Part shown: positions 16,287 through 16,296 of the stretch, piece by piece
Layout of the letters: each line of letters begins with the position of its first letter
How positions within the stretch are numbered: the stretch's first letter is position 1
Assembly: GCA_964451935.1 (NCBI GenBank)
Contig: CAYVKE010000067.1
Span: forward strand, 1-16,296
Length of the DNA stretch: 16,296 bases
Reading direction: 5' to 3'
DNA from: CALFXN01 sp964451935
GTDB lineage: Bacteria; Synergistota; Synergistia; Synergistales; Aminobacteriaceae
Made by a program: the position numbers and the translations under genes
The notes under the pieces: generated by a model
Databases searched by the model: none
Seen by the model: the letters and a program-made list of their open reading frames with translations, nothing else
Told to the model about the DNA's origin: nothing

Positions 16287-16296
16287 GGTGTGCTTT

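Noticed and set aside
1..16296. CRISPR array, tRNA/rRNA genes, transposase or integrase
   Set aside because: No regularly spaced repeats, no cloverleaf-like gene and no recombinase motifs were seen on either strand.

Overview
The window reads as bacterial chromosome with moderate-to-high GC, strong AGGAGG-type ribosome binding sites and several GTG/TTG starts. The large secreted protein with a cleavable signal peptide, the FlgD-like turn region and the FCD-family regulator suit a diderm anaerobe. Synergistota or a similar lineage is my guess, and the sequence does not prove it. Base composition is uneven by eye: the metallophosphoesterase (left) and the giant secreted protein (right) are very GC-rich, whereas the block from about 1.2 to 9.8 kb is much closer to even GC and looks like an accessory insertion.

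Layout: (1) 3-1118, the 3' part of a TIGR03768-like metallophosphoesterase gene, followed by a textbook intrinsic terminator. (2) 1377-2010, a MntA/HepT (nucleotidyltransferase/HEPN) toxin-antitoxin pair. (3) 2478-9763, a two-gene operon with a 4-base stop/start overlap. Its first protein is 853 aa, with an N-terminal membrane anchor, coiled coil, beta-rich middle and three C-terminal C2H2-type zinc fingers. Its second is a 1575-aa DEAD/DEAH helicase with several zinc knuckles and a DUF1998-type C-terminal cysteine cluster. (4) 9830-15357 on the minus strand, a giant secreted beta-propeller protein of at least about 1840 aa, interrupted by a 10-N assembly gap across which the frame changes. 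(5) 15642-16277, a GntR/FadR (FCD) regulator with a clear promoter and an overlapping inverted repeat, probably first in an operon that continues past the window.

The operon in (3) is the main candidate for an undescribed system. The helicase resembles the large DUF1998 helicases of anti-phage systems (DruE of Druantia, or a fused version of the DrmA/DrmB activities of DISARM). The partner, a membrane-anchored C2H2 zinc-finger protein, matches no defence component I recognise. A toxin-antitoxin pair directly upstream strengthens the defence-island reading.

Copies of a short direct repeat (core tcaRtaccccgRcggaa) lie at 1216, 2200 and 9830, so each accessory module is bracketed by them. At 9830 the repeat is the 3' end of the giant gene, encoding a C-terminal IPPGY. 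The other two copies, read on the minus strand, still end in IPPGY-stop and FPSGY-stop. This suggests modules inserted at the 3' end of that gene, or decayed paralogue tails. No integrase, transposase, tRNA or CRISPR array is visible.
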